A stretch of 64,000 nucleotides of DNA from CAWFNW01 sp963817405 (GTDB lineage: Bacteria; Actinomycetota; Coriobacteriia; Anaerosomatales; Anaerosomataceae), in NCBI GenBank assembly GCA_963817405.1, contig CAWFNW010000002.1, positions 186,001-250,000 of the forward strand, given 5' to 3'. A program made the position numbers and the translations under genes. Shown piece after piece: positions 41,797-50,385 of this stretch (within the stretch, counting starts at the first letter, position 1; each line of letters begins with the position of its first letter). The notes under the pieces were generated by a model. It was not told the DNA's origin. It ran no database searches and worked only from the letters and a program-made list of their open reading frames with translations.

Positions 41797-43824
41797 ATGA
41801 ATCCCCGCAGCGGCAGTCTGAGGGTCCTCGTCGTTCTTGGGGTGCTAGTGCTGATGGTGGTGTTGTCGCCCGCGCTCTCGTACGGGGCGACCACCTTCTC
41901 GGGCACGGTTACGAACTCGATCACAGGCGAGCCAGTGCCGGATGCGGAGGTAGAGCTCTGGAGCTACGACGAGATTGACGGCTGGGTCTCTCTTGACATG
42001 ACGACGACCGGCCCGACGGGAGTCTACTTCTTCGAGTCCTCCCTGGAGATCGGCGTCTCCTACAGCGTAGACGTCATCGCGAGGGGCTTCGAATCGTACA
42101 TCTCGGACGTGGTCGACGTGATTCCTTACGACGGCACGCCCCTCGTGTGCGACGTGCAACTTGTCCCATTCGCCGACGTCGTCACCGGTACCGTGACGAA
42201 TGCTGTCACGACGGACCCGGTCGAAGGTGCAGAGGCTGTGCTCTACACCTACGACGAGGTGAACGAATGGGTGCAGATCAGCACGGGACTGACCGATGCC
42301 GATCGGTATTACGAGTGCGAAGCGAATCTCGAAATCGGAGCGTTCTACAGCGTTGACGTTTATGCGGACGGCTTCGAGGCGTACATCTCCGAGGTTCCGG
42401 ATCTTGTCCAGTACACGGGTGAGGCGCTGGTCTTCAACGTCGTTCTCACGCCGTCGACCGCGACGGGGTCAGCCTCTGGGGCGGTCCGCGATGCCGACAC
42501 CTTCGAGCTCATCGCAGGAGTGGACGTCGCGTTGGAGGGCTACGATCCGTTCGATGGGAGTTGGTGGGAGCTGGACTACGTGACTACCGGCACTGACGGC
42601 CTCTTCGGCTCGTCGACCTAGAGGCGGGTGTTCGGTACCCGCCTGGTCGCGTACGGTGGGTATGTCGACTACGAAGACGCGGTTGGCACCCCGTTCGTTT
42701 GCGACGGCACCGCTCACGAGGAAGACTTCTATCTCGCGTCGCTGGCGGTCAATTCACCGCCCATGCTCGACGCGATCGGCAACAAGACCGTTCATGAGCT
42801 CTCGCTGCTCTCATTCACTGCGAAGGCCACCGATGCCGACGGCGACGCGCTCTTCTTCAGCTTGGACGCGGGCGCGCCGGCGGGGGCCGCAATCACCGCA
42901 GACGGCGACTTCACCTGGACGCCCTCCGAGGCGCAGGGCCCGGGAGTCTACGACATCACGATTATCGTCAGTGACGGCGAGGCGACCGACTCCGGGACCT
43001 TCACCGTCACCGTGAACGAGATTCCCAACCCCTCCACCATCCCCCTCGAGCACGACGCCGCAGGCGTGGTCTTCGACCGCTTCGTCACCGGCTACTCCAC
43101 CGCCTACTCCGGCGGGGGGTACGTCTACGGGCGCTGGACGGGGACCGTGCTCAAGGCGTCCTTCACCGGCTCCTCCATCAAGTGGGTCGGCCCCAAGCAG
43201 CCGTCCTACGGCATGGCGGACGTCTGGATCGACGGCGCGCTCGCCGCTTCCAACGTGGACTGCTACCAGGCCGCCCCCGGCACGCTTTCCGCCACCATCT
43301 GGGAGAGTGCGACACTGTCCGACGGCCCCCACGCAATCGAGCTCCGGCTCACGGGCGCCAAGAACGCGGCATCTTCCGGGAACGTCGTCGTCCTCGACAG
43401 GTTCGAGGTCACGGGCACGTCTCCGTCAGGTCTCGGCACCCGTATCGACGACAGCCTCGCCTTACCCGGCTACACGGGAAGCTGGCTCCCCTACGTCAAC
43501 CCCACCTACTTCAACAAGACCTACGCGTATTCCCGCTGGACGAACGCCGCCTTCACGGCCTCCTTCACCGGCACGCGCGTCTCCTGGATCGGCCCGAGGA
43601 CCACGAACTACGGGATCGCGGACGTCTACATCGACGGTGTGAAGGTCGCGACCGTGGACACCTACCGCGCCAACCTCGCCATCCAAGGCTGGCGTGAGGT
43701 CGTGTGGCAGTCGGGCGTGCTCACTCCCGGCGCCCACACCATCTCCATCCGCCCGACCGGGACGAAGAACCCCGCCGCCACCGCCGCGAACGTCGTGATC
43801 GACGCGATCGATGTGACGCCGTAG
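41797..43824 (+). pseudogene. Secreted cell-surface protein interrupted by an amber codon
   Basis: The ATG at 41797 (GGAGG 8 bp upstream) starts a signal peptide (L-R-V-L-V-V-L-G-V-L-V-L-M). Three ~80-residue carboxypeptidase-regulatory-like repeats follow (F-S-G-T-V-T-N-S-I-T-G-E-P-V-P type). In the third, after G-L-F-G-S-S-T, TAG at 42619-42621 stops the frame, which stays open as R-R-V-F-G-T-R-L-V-A-Y-G-G-Y. It continues through a cadherin-like D-A-D-G-D-A-L-F-F-S-L-D-A-G domain and two ~115-residue jelly-roll-like repeats (W-V-G-P-K and W-I-G-P-R motifs). Total with read-through is 675 residues. A nonsense mutation (for example CAG to TAG) is simplest; suppression is not excluded. Confidence 0.65.
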
Positions 43825-43953
43825 GGGAGAAGGGCAGACGCTCAAAGCTCACGCTCGCCTGTGGTCTTCTGCAGGGATGACGTCCCATGACGTCCTTCCA
43901 CATACACCGCGCAAGTGGAAAACCGCAGCTCAGATACCCTATCGTCTCCCTGC

Positions 43954-44367
43954 CTAGGACGCGTCCCCTCCAGCGGGGACGGCTTCTGATGCCGGTGCGC
44001 GCGAGAGGCGACGCCAGCCGAACGCCATCACCACGACGATGGCCGCCCCCAGCGCCAGAAGCGCCGGCAACCTGGGTTCGGCGGCGAACGAGGCGCCCGT
44101 GCTCCACAACGCCGTGAATCCTCCTGCGAACACCAGTGCGCTCGCCAGCCAGGGCAGCGATACGGTCAAGTACAGGCCGCCCACGAGGAAGGTGGTTGTG
44201 GCAGCGATCCCGATGAGTGCCGCAACGAGTGGCGCTGAGTCGTCTGTCCCACCCGTGCTTTGCACCAACGCCGAGAAGACCAGGAGCGCGACGAGTGCCG
44301 CCGCCATCCCGCCAAGCACTGCACTGAACGGCGGAGGAGCTTCGGTGTGGTGTCGCTTGATTGCCAT
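43954..44367 (-). CDS. Hypothetical four-helix membrane protein
   Basis: 137 residues with four predicted membrane helices (A-A-L-V-A-L-L-V-F-S-A-L, L-V-A-A-L-I-G-I-A-A-T-T-T-F-L-V, W-L-A-S-A-L-V-F-A-G-G, L-L-A-L-G-A-A-I-V-V-V-M-A-F-G-W) and a charged N-terminus. No family recognised. AGGAG lies 7 bp before the ATG. It is encoded next to the UbiB gene on the same strand, 63 bp downstream. Confidence 0.7.
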   Translation of the reverse strand: MAIKRHHTEAPPPFSAVLGGMAAALVALLVFSALVQSTGGTDDSAPLVAALIGIAATTTFLVGGLYLTVSLPWLASALVFAGGFTALWSTGASFAAEPRLPALLALGAAIVVVMAFGWRRLSRAPASEAVPAGGDAS

Positions 44368-44430
44368 CGATGTCTCCTGTTTCCCGGCGTACGGCGTACG
44401 CGTCGCACGCGCTTCCTTCCAATCCGTCTG

Positions 44431-45795
44431 CTAGGCCAAGAGCTCCCGCATCGCCGCCCGCCACGCCATCGGAAGCCGCTCCTGCACCACCTGAGGACGC
44501 CCGACGCTGTCACCGATCATCTTGGTAACGAACGGTCGCGCGACCTCCATGATGTCGATGTCGGGGTAGAGGCGGCGGGCCACGCCTTCGACGGTCGCAA
44601 GGGACTTGACCAGAAGCCCGTAGCCACCGGGAATCGCGATCCCGTTGCGGCGCAGCAGGGCCAGGAACCCGAACCCGAAGTGCCTGAAGTCCGTGCTGCC
44701 GCCAGCCATGGTTCGGTCGAGGAGCTCGCCAAGATCGCTTCGGACGCTCAGCACCTTTTCCGGCGGAACGACCACCCCCAGGTCGGCGGAGTAGCGAAGC
44801 GCCCGATCCGCGTCGCGATACACGAAGCCCGCAAGCACCTGGGCGATCTGACCACGCTCGGCATCGGTGAGATGTCCCACGATGCCGAAGTCCAGGTAGG
44901 CGATCCGGTTGTCCGGTGTCACGAAGAGGTTCGAGGGGTGGAGGTCGGCATGGTAGCGTCCGTACAGCATTACTTGGCGCATGAACGCGGTCGCCCCGTG
45001 GACCGCCAGTCCGTGCGCGTCCACGCCCGCAAGCTCGGCCTCGTCAAGGTCTGAGAGCCGCCAGCCGTACATGCGCTCCATCGTCAGGACCTGCGACGCC
45101 GCACGCGTCCAGACCACCCGCGGCACGACGATCTTGGGGTCGTGGCGGAAGTCGAACGCGAAACGATCGGCGACGCGGCCTTCGATCCGGAGGTCCAGTT
45201 CGCGCTCGAGCGAGCGCTCGAACTCGTCAAGCAGTGACGCGAGGTCGACGCCGCGGAGCAGCCATCTGACGAATGCGCGCCCGCTGAGCCTGCGAGCTTC
45301 GGCTACGTCGCTCCGCAGCGCCTCTGCTGCGCCCGGGCGAATCACCTTCACCACCACGTCGGTGCCTGAGGGCATGGTCTCTCCGTAGACCGGCTGGTAG
45401 TCCTCAGCCAGCACCGCGGCGTGTACCTGGGCAACGGATGCGGTCGCGATCGGCATTGGGTCAATGGACGCAAAGAGCGCTTCCAGCGGCGCGCCAAGAC
45501 TGATCTCGATGATGGGGGCGACCTCCGAGAAGGGCACCGGGGTGCACCGGTCCCGGAGACGCTCCATCTCACCGGCCAGCTCCTCACCAAACTCATCGGC
45601 ACGCACGGAAATCATCTGACCGATCTTGATGAACGCCCCGCCCAGTTCCTCGAACGCACGGCGCAGCTCAACGGCCCATGCGACTCGGCGTGCAGACGGA
45701 CCCGCAAGCATGAAGCGAGAACGGACGACGCTGCGCGCGACTGCGCCAAGAACGGCGAGCGTGATTCGACGAGACCTCGCTGACACGACAGTCAC
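44431..45795 (-). CDS. UbiB/AarF (ABC1) family kinase-like protein
   Basis: 454 residues. The N-terminal K-x-G-Q motif region (G-A-F-I-K-I-G-Q-M-I-S-V-R-A-D) and the ABC1 kinase core are visible: A-T-A-S-V-A-Q-V-H-A-A (A-rich loop), D-V-V-V-K-V-I-R-P-G, H-A-D-L-H-P-S-N (catalytic loop) and Y-L-D-F-G-I-V-G (DFG). UbiB-like proteins are membrane-linked ATPases affecting quinone or lipid metabolism. The GTG start overlaps the stop of the small upstream gene (ATGTGA), so they are coupled. There is no ubiquinone pathway in view; menaquinone or another role is possible. Confidence 0.88.
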   Translation of the reverse strand: MTVVSARSRRITLAVLGAVARSVVRSRFMLAGPSARRVAWAVELRRAFEELGGAFIKIGQMISVRADEFGEELAGEMERLRDRCTPVPFSEVAPIIEISLGAPLEALFASIDPMPIATASVAQVHAAVLAEDYQPVYGETMPSGTDVVVKVIRPGAAEALRSDVAEARRLSGRAFVRWLLRGVDLASLLDEFERSLERELDLRIEGRVADRFAFDFRHDPKIVVPRVVWTRAASQVLTMERMYGWRLSDLDEAELAGVDAHGLAVHGATAFMRQVMLYGRYHADLHPSNLFVTPDNRIAYLDFGIVGHLTDAERGQIAQVLAGFVYRDADRALRYSADLGVVVPPEKVLSVRSDLGELLDRTMAGGSTDFRHFGFGFLALLRRNGIAIPGGYGLLVKSLATVEGVARRLYPDIDIMEVARPFVTKMIGDSVGRPQVVQERLPMAWRAAMRELLA

Positions 45796-46136
45796 ATCCG
45801 TCCGACACGAACCGCTGCGGCGATGGCATCCAAACTGGTCTGCATCTGGTCGAGACGCCCGCGCAGTTCGCTTACCTCGAAGCCGATCTCGTCGAGGCGT
45901 TCGTCGCCCGCGGTCACGCTCGGTTCCGCCTCCCCACTGGCAAGCCGCGCTCTGAGCCGCGCCTTCTCCTCGGCGACCATTGCCATGAAGCCATCGGTGA
46001 ACGCGTCGGGCCCGCCGGACATCCCTTCGACGTCCCCGGCGCGTCCACGCGCTACGGACTGCACCATCAGATCGTCGGCCTGCTCGTGCGTGAACATCCA
46101 CAGCGCGAAGAACTTCATCGGATCGAACTCAGCCAT
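45792..46136 (-). CDS. Small coiled-coil protein coupled to UbiB
   Basis: 114 residues, no named family. Helical N-terminal part (D-P-M-K-F-F-A-L-W-M-F-T-H-E-Q-A-D-D) followed by F-M-A-M-V-A-E-E-K-A-R-L-R-A-R-L and a C-terminal coiled coil R-G-R-L-D-Q-M-Q-T-S-L-D-A-I. It resembles phasin- or poly(3-hydroxyalkanoate)-associated-like small helical proteins, but I am not sure. The stop codon is shared with the start of ubiB (overlap 4 bp). Confidence 0.65.
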   Translation of the reverse strand: MAEFDPMKFFALWMFTHEQADDLMVQSVARGRAGDVEGMSGGPDAFTDGFMAMVAEEKARLRARLASGEAEPSVTAGDERLDEIGFEVSELRGRLDQMQTSLDAIAAAVRVGRM

Positions 46137-46315
46137 CGCCTGCCTCCCGCCTCGAAGAGCCGGCGATGGGTCAGGTGCCCTCGCCGTGAGTCCATCCTCG
46201 CACTACCCGATGGATGTCGGCAGACCACTCGGGCGTGCAATCGATGACCAAGAAATGGTGTCGCGGCGTCAGAGTCTTCGTGCGATGGTAGGGGCACACA
46301 CGAGAGGGGCCTACT

Positions 46316-46996
46316 ATGAACCCGGTGGGTGTGCTGGTGCTCGATGATGACTACTACGCTCTTGACGCGATGCAGTCGCTGATCCTCAAGGACAGCCGCA
46401 CGCACCTCTGGGGCGCCGCATCATCAACCGCTGAGGCGACCGGTAGACTCAGCGCGTCGTCGTCGCGTGCCCTTCCGAATGTGCTGCTCCTCGATGTTCG
46501 TCTGGGTACGGACGAGCGAGGAGGAATCGCGGCGATCGCCCCGCTTCGGGCCATCGCACGGGAAGCGAAGGTCCTCATGACGTCGGTGTCGCAGGACGAG
46601 GCGACGATCCTCGAAGCCATCCGAGCGGGTGCTGACGGCTACGTCTGGAAGAACGAGACCGCCGAGAAGCTCGTGAACGCGCTCGTGCGCGTGCACGAGG
46701 GGCGCTTCGTGGTGACCACGTCGATCGCCGAGCAGATCCTCGGGAAGACCGACGAGCTCTCCAACTATGCGACCGACATTCTGCGTGCTGACCGCACGCT
46801 GCAGGATCTCACCGAGGCGGTACGCACTACGGTGTACCTCTACTGTTTCTGTGGGATGTCAGCGAAGGAGATCGCCTCGGAGCTCTCGGTCAGCACCAAC
46901 ACCGTGAACTCCCGCATCAAGCTCGCGTACTCGATTCTCGATGCCGGCTCGCGGCAAGAGGCCTTCCAGCGACTCGTTGAAGGTCCGGCCCTGTAG
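46316..46996 (+). CDS. NarL/LuxR-type response regulator
   Basis: 226 residues. The receiver domain (~1-125) has acidic D10-D11-D12, phosphoacceptor Asp60 in V-L-L-L-D-V-R-L, Thr/Ser in L-M-T-S-V-S and Lys in Y-V-W-K-N-E. A C-terminal helix-turn-helix resembles LuxR (M-S-A-K-E-I-A-S-E-L-S-V-S-T-N-T-V-N-S-R). It faces a HisKA_3 histidine kinase gene (47020-48342) that is frameshifted, and the two form a convergent pair. It may bind DNA as a dimer; its targets are unknown. Confidence 0.85.
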   Translation: MNPVGVLVLDDDYYALDAMQSLILKDSRTHLWGAASSTAEATGRLSASSSRALPNVLLLDVRLGTDERGGIAAIAPLRAIAREAKVLMTSVSQDEATILEAIRAGADGYVWKNETAEKLVNALVRVHEGRFVVTTSIAEQILGKTDELSNYATDILRADRTLQDLTEAVRTTVYLYCFCGMSAKEIASELSVSTNTVNSRIKLAYSILDAGSRQEAFQRLVEGPAL

Positions 46997-47019
46997 CGCA
47001 GCACGGTCGCCCGTCTCAC

Positions 47020-48342
47020 TTAGTGCGAGAGTCCCCGGAGGGGCAGCGTCACCAGCACCCGTGTTTCCCCAGGGACGCCGACGATCTCCAGTCTCCCATC
47101 CGCTCGCGCCAGTCGTGAGCGCATCCCGCGGAGCCCGTGGGCCTCCGCAGGGAGTCCGTCAATGTCGAAGCTGTCGTCGATTCCAAGCCCGTTGTCCAGG
47201 ATCTCCAGCGTCAGTTCGTCGCCCGCGACGCGAAGCGAGACGCAGAGCCTCTGAGGCCCCCCCGTGCTTCGAAGCGTTCGTCAGGGCCTCCTCGGCGACG
47301 CACCGTAGGTCCCATCCCACAAGCGGCGGAATCTCCGGTGCGGGGCCCGCGGACGTGAACGTCACCTGCATGCCTAACCGGGCCGCCTGCGCGTCACAGA
47401 TCCCGGCCAGCTGCGGCGCGAGCGCCGACGGATCCGCCGTCTGGGCTCGACTCTGAGGCGCGTCCCCGAGGACCTCCTGAAGATCGATCACGGTCGTGCG
47501 GATGTCCTCCGCAACCTGTGCGAGGTCGCCGATCGCCTCGGGTGACGTGGCCGAGGACGCGAGCGCCACCCGTTTGGACAGCGCCGACAGCCGGTTGTAG
47601 ATCTTGTCGTGCGCGTCGCGCTGCAGCCGTGCGCGCTCCTCGAACTCGATGCGCTCCTGCATCAAGCGATCGCGCCAGTGCAAGCCCAGCATCACGGTCG
47701 TTCCAACCACCGCAAGACCCAGGTAGTAGAGCGGCAGTATCGCGAGGAACGATTCCCCAATCACGTCGGCGGTCTGGCTCCATCGTATTCCATCCTGCAG
47801 ACGCGAGATGACGGCGCTTGACGTCAGAAAGGCGAACCCAAGCGCGACCGGTACGAGAACCGCGCCGACAAGGAGTGCCCGACGCATGAGTCGCGGAACG
47901 AACTGCCGGTCACGGCCGCCTTGCTGCCGCCACTCCTCTGCAAGGAGGCGCCAGTACAGAACGGCCGGAGTGGTGGCGGCGACAACCAACACGGCCAACC
48001 CCAGCCAGTAGAGCGGCTCGCCGTGGCGCACGGTGCTGTCGCCCAAAGGAGCCAACTCGTACAGGGAGTTCGAGATCACCAGCGTCGTGCCGTACGAGCG
48101 ACGAGCCACACCGGGATGAGCAGCGCCCATTCGAGGAGCGTTGCCGCCAGTATCGAGGCAATCGAGAAAGCGATGAGCTGGAGGATCGGGGCGAACGGGC
48201 TCAGCTGCTCAAGGTTCGAGGGAAGCGTGACCGCGTACACGCCCAGGACCAGCACGGCCGCCACGAGACCGCGGACCAAGCGCCGACGGGGCAGTGAGGG
48301 GTCCTTGCGCTTCGCGGAGGCGAGGCCGGCTTTGAAAGTCAC
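47020..48342 (-). pseudogene. HisKA_3-type sensor kinase with two frameshifts
   Basis: The gene starts at ATG 48342 (M-T-F-K-A-G-L-A-S), with hydrophobic helices through L-L-I-P-V-W-L-V-A-R. The frame then changes near 48105 to S-Y-G-T-T-L-V-I-S-N-S and continues through further helices and the dimerisation box R-D-A-H-D-K-I-Y-N-R-L-S-A-L. A second shift lies at a run of seven G (plus strand C7, 47257-47263) after A-S-K-H-G-G. The ATPase then continues in another frame as L-R-V-A-G-D-E-L-T-L-E-I-L-D-N-G-L-G-I-D and ends at 47020. Joined it would be ~440 residues, a normal NarX/LiaS-type kinase. The breaks may be assembly errors or real inactivation. Confidence 0.7.
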
Positions 48343-48569
48343 CGAGTCACCTTATAGCGCAAGATGAGCGATGCCCACACGACCAACCCGAGAATGACGA
48401 TGATCGTCAGGACCATCGCTTCGTCCTGCCGGTCGTTGAGCATGTACACCAGCGCCGCGATAAGGCCGGCGGCGGACATCGCGCTCCAAGCCAGCGCGCC
48501 GGCACGCGCATAGTAGTAGCGCTCCCGCTCGTCCTGCTGGTTGGCTTGGAACCACTCCCTAATCCTCAT
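48339..48569 (-). CDS. Small two-helix membrane protein
   Basis: 76 residues, N-terminal charged segment (M-R-I-R-E-W-F-Q-A-N-Q-Q-D-E-R-E-R-Y-Y), then two membrane helices (W-S-A-M-S-A-A-G-L-I-A-A-L-V-Y-M-L and M-V-L-T-I-I-V-I-L-G-L-V-V-W-A-S-L-I-L). It is like small DUF2178-type proteins, but I cannot confirm the family. It overlaps the sensor kinase by 4 bp (ATGA) and follows the XRE regulator directly, so they are likely one operon. Confidence 0.65.
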   Translation of the reverse strand: MRIREWFQANQQDERERYYYARAGALAWSAMSAAGLIAALVYMLNDRQDEAMVLTIIVILGLVVWASLILRYKVTR

Positions 48570-48779
48570 CTAGTCCCCCTGATCATCGGTGGAGAACAGG
48601 TCCTCGAATGCCACTTGGAAGGCACGGGCCAAACGAAGGGCGAGCAGCGCAGAAGGTGTGTATTCGCCCTTCTCGATGGCGATGATCGTCTGCCTGCTCA
48701 CACCCACGGCAGATGCGAGCTCCTCCTGCGTGAGTCGCCTGATGACGCGGTGCTCCCTGACGGTGTTGAGCAGCTTCAT
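48570..48779 (-). CDS. XRE-family helix-turn-helix regulator
   Basis: 69 residues with an HTH of the Cro/C1 type: L-T-Q-E-E-L-A-S-A-V-G-V-S-R-Q-T-I-I-A-I-E-K-G at ~16-38, followed by L-L-A-L-R-L-A-R-A-F-Q-V. This short form (no effector domain) often governs small membrane or sensor genes. The frame abuts the membrane protein and sensor kinase genes. A palindromic site lies upstream, consistent with self-control. Confidence 0.85.
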   Translation of the reverse strand: MKLLNTVREHRVIRRLTQEELASAVGVSRQTIIAIEKGEYTPSALLALRLARAFQVAFEDLFSTDDQGD

Positions 48780-48787
48780 GACCGAAC

Positions 48788-48805
48788 TGTAAACTGGACT
48801 TTACA
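48788..48805 (-). promoter_or_regulatory. Palindromic operator candidate of the XRE gene
   Basis: TGTAAA-CTGGAC-TTTACA is an exact inverted repeat 9 bp upstream of the XRE start. ACTGTA (48787-48791 region) and TACAGT (48806-48811) add a wider inverted repeat. The reverse strand shows TTGACT upstream as a possible -35. Autoregulation is inferred. Confidence 0.55.
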
Positions 48806-48945
48806 TACAGTCAAGTGTGCTTGACACTCCGCCGGCGGGAACCCGCCAAGAGAGCCGTCGTCGATCGCCACGGGAAAGGCGCAGCACGTCGATTATCGAA
48901 CCACCACAGCAGGACATGGGTACAAATCGACCTGAAGGAGCGCCC

Positions 48946-50385
48946 ATGTCCCAGCGGGGAGAGCGATTCGATCTCGTCGTCATTGGCTCCGGTGCCGCGG
49001 GTCTCAGCGCGGCGCTCGTGGCACGTGGCTTTGGCGCGAGCGTCGCCGTTGTCGAGCGAGGACGGCTCGGCGGCGAGTGCACGTGGCGAGGGTGCGTGCC
49101 GAGCAAGACGCTGCTTGCCGTCGCTCGCGCTGCCGATACCATGAGCCGCTTGGAAGACTTCGGCCTCAACCTGGTGCGCGCGCCGGAGATCGACACCGCG
49201 GGCGTGATGGGCCATGTCCGTGCCGTGATCTCAAATGTCGCCGAACACGACTCAGCGCAGACGCTGTCCGGCTATGGGATCGAAGTCGTCGTCGGAGAAG
49301 CGCGATTCACGGGGACCGACGAGATCGAGGTGGACGGACGGAGACTCAAGGGACGACGGTTTGTCATCGCCACGGGTTCCAGGCCGCAACTCCCGCCGAT
49401 ACCGGGGCTCGATGCGTCCCTCGCTCTCACGTCCGACACCCTGTGGGATGTCGACGAGCTTCCGCGGTCCCTCGTGATCGTGGGCGGCGGACCCGTCGCC
49501 GTGGAGATGGCTTCAGCGTTTGCTCGGCTCGGGACCCGTGTGACCCTGCTTGTCCGTTCCACGCTTCTGCGCGCTGAAGAGCCGGAACTCGTGGAGCGGC
49601 TCTCCGCGGTTCTTCTCTCACAGGGGGTCGAGATCGTTCTGGGCGCTTCGTTGGCGCGAGTGGACTTCCGCGGCGGCGCAGTCGTGGTATCCGAGACTCA
49701 CAGAGTTATCAAGGCCGAGAGACTCCTGATCGCGACAGGGCGTGTCCCGGTTCTGCCCGAGGGACTCGACGTCGCCGGCGTCGAGACGGACCGGAGCGGC
49801 GTGATCACGGATGCACACATGAGAACGACAGCACACCACATCTTCGCTGCGGGCGACGTGACGGGCCCCTACCACTTCACCCACACCGGCGAACGGCAGG
49901 GGATTGCGGCCGCCGTCAACGCACTCCTGCCGATTGCCCGGAAGGTTACCTGGGAAGACGTCGTATGGGTGCTCTTCAGCGACCCGGAGTTGGCGCACCT
50001 CGGCATGACGGAAGAGCAAGCTCGCGCTGCGCATGGAGACGCGGTCCACGTGCGTCGCTATGAGTTCGGTCGGGCCGACCGGGCGAATGCCGAGAGCGCG
50101 ACGACGGGTCTGGCCAAGTACGTCCTCGACCACCGGGGGCATCTCCTCGGGGCGCATATCCTTGGCGAACGCGCGGGCGAACTCATCCATGAGGCCGCGG
50201 TCGTGCTTCACCACGACATGCCGTTCTCTGCGCTCTCCCAGGTGTTGCACGCGTATCCAACGTTCTCGGACGCCGTGAAGAGGCCTGCCGATGCCGAGTA
50301 CACGCGTCGCCTGAGGGACAACCCGGTACTGCGGGGAGCGCTGCGCCTGCTGGTTGGCCCCAACGACTTCACTGCAGAGCCATGA
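48946..50385 (+). CDS. FAD-dependent pyridine nucleotide-disulfide oxidoreductase (MerA/Lpd-like)
   Basis: 479 residues. FAD motif V-V-I-G-S-G-A-A-G (~11-19), redox pair C-T-W-R-G-C (Cys45, Cys50), NAD(P) motif I-V-G-G-G-P-V-A-V-E, A-G-D-V-T-G and C-terminal H-A-Y-P-T-F with catalytic His. It resembles mercuric reductase and dihydrolipoamide dehydrogenase but lacks the MerA C-terminal Cys-Cys pair. AAGGAG lies 6 bp before ATG 48946. The next gene overlaps by 4 bp, so it belongs to an arsenosugar-type operon. A role in reducing a thiol or arsenical intermediate is inferred from context. Confidence 0.85.
   Translation: MSQRGERFDLVVIGSGAAGLSAALVARGFGASVAVVERGRLGGECTWRGCVPSKTLLAVARAADTMSRLEDFGLNLVRAPEIDTAGVMGHVRAVISNVAEHDSAQTLSGYGIEVVVGEARFTGTDEIEVDGRRLKGRRFVIATGSRPQLPPIPGLDASLALTSDTLWDVDELPRSLVIVGGGPVAVEMASAFARLGTRVTLLVRSTLLRAEEPELVERLSAVLLSQGVEIVLGASLARVDFRGGAVVVSETHRVIKAERLLIATGRVPVLPEGLDVAGVETDRSGVITDAHMRTTAHHIFAAGDVTGPYHFTHTGERQGIAAAVNALLPIARKVTWEDVVWVLFSDPELAHLGMTEEQARAAHGDAVHVRRYEFGRADRANAESATTGLAKYVLDHRGHLLGAHILGERAGELIHEAAVVLHHDMPFSALSQVLHAYPTFSDAVKRPADAEYTRRLRDNPVLRGALRLLVGPNDFTAEP

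Noticed and set aside
47020..47260. Sensor kinase C-terminus as a separate small gene
   Set aside because: It begins inside the ATPase fold without a start codon or ribosome binding site and continues the upstream domain exactly, so it is part of the frameshifted kinase.
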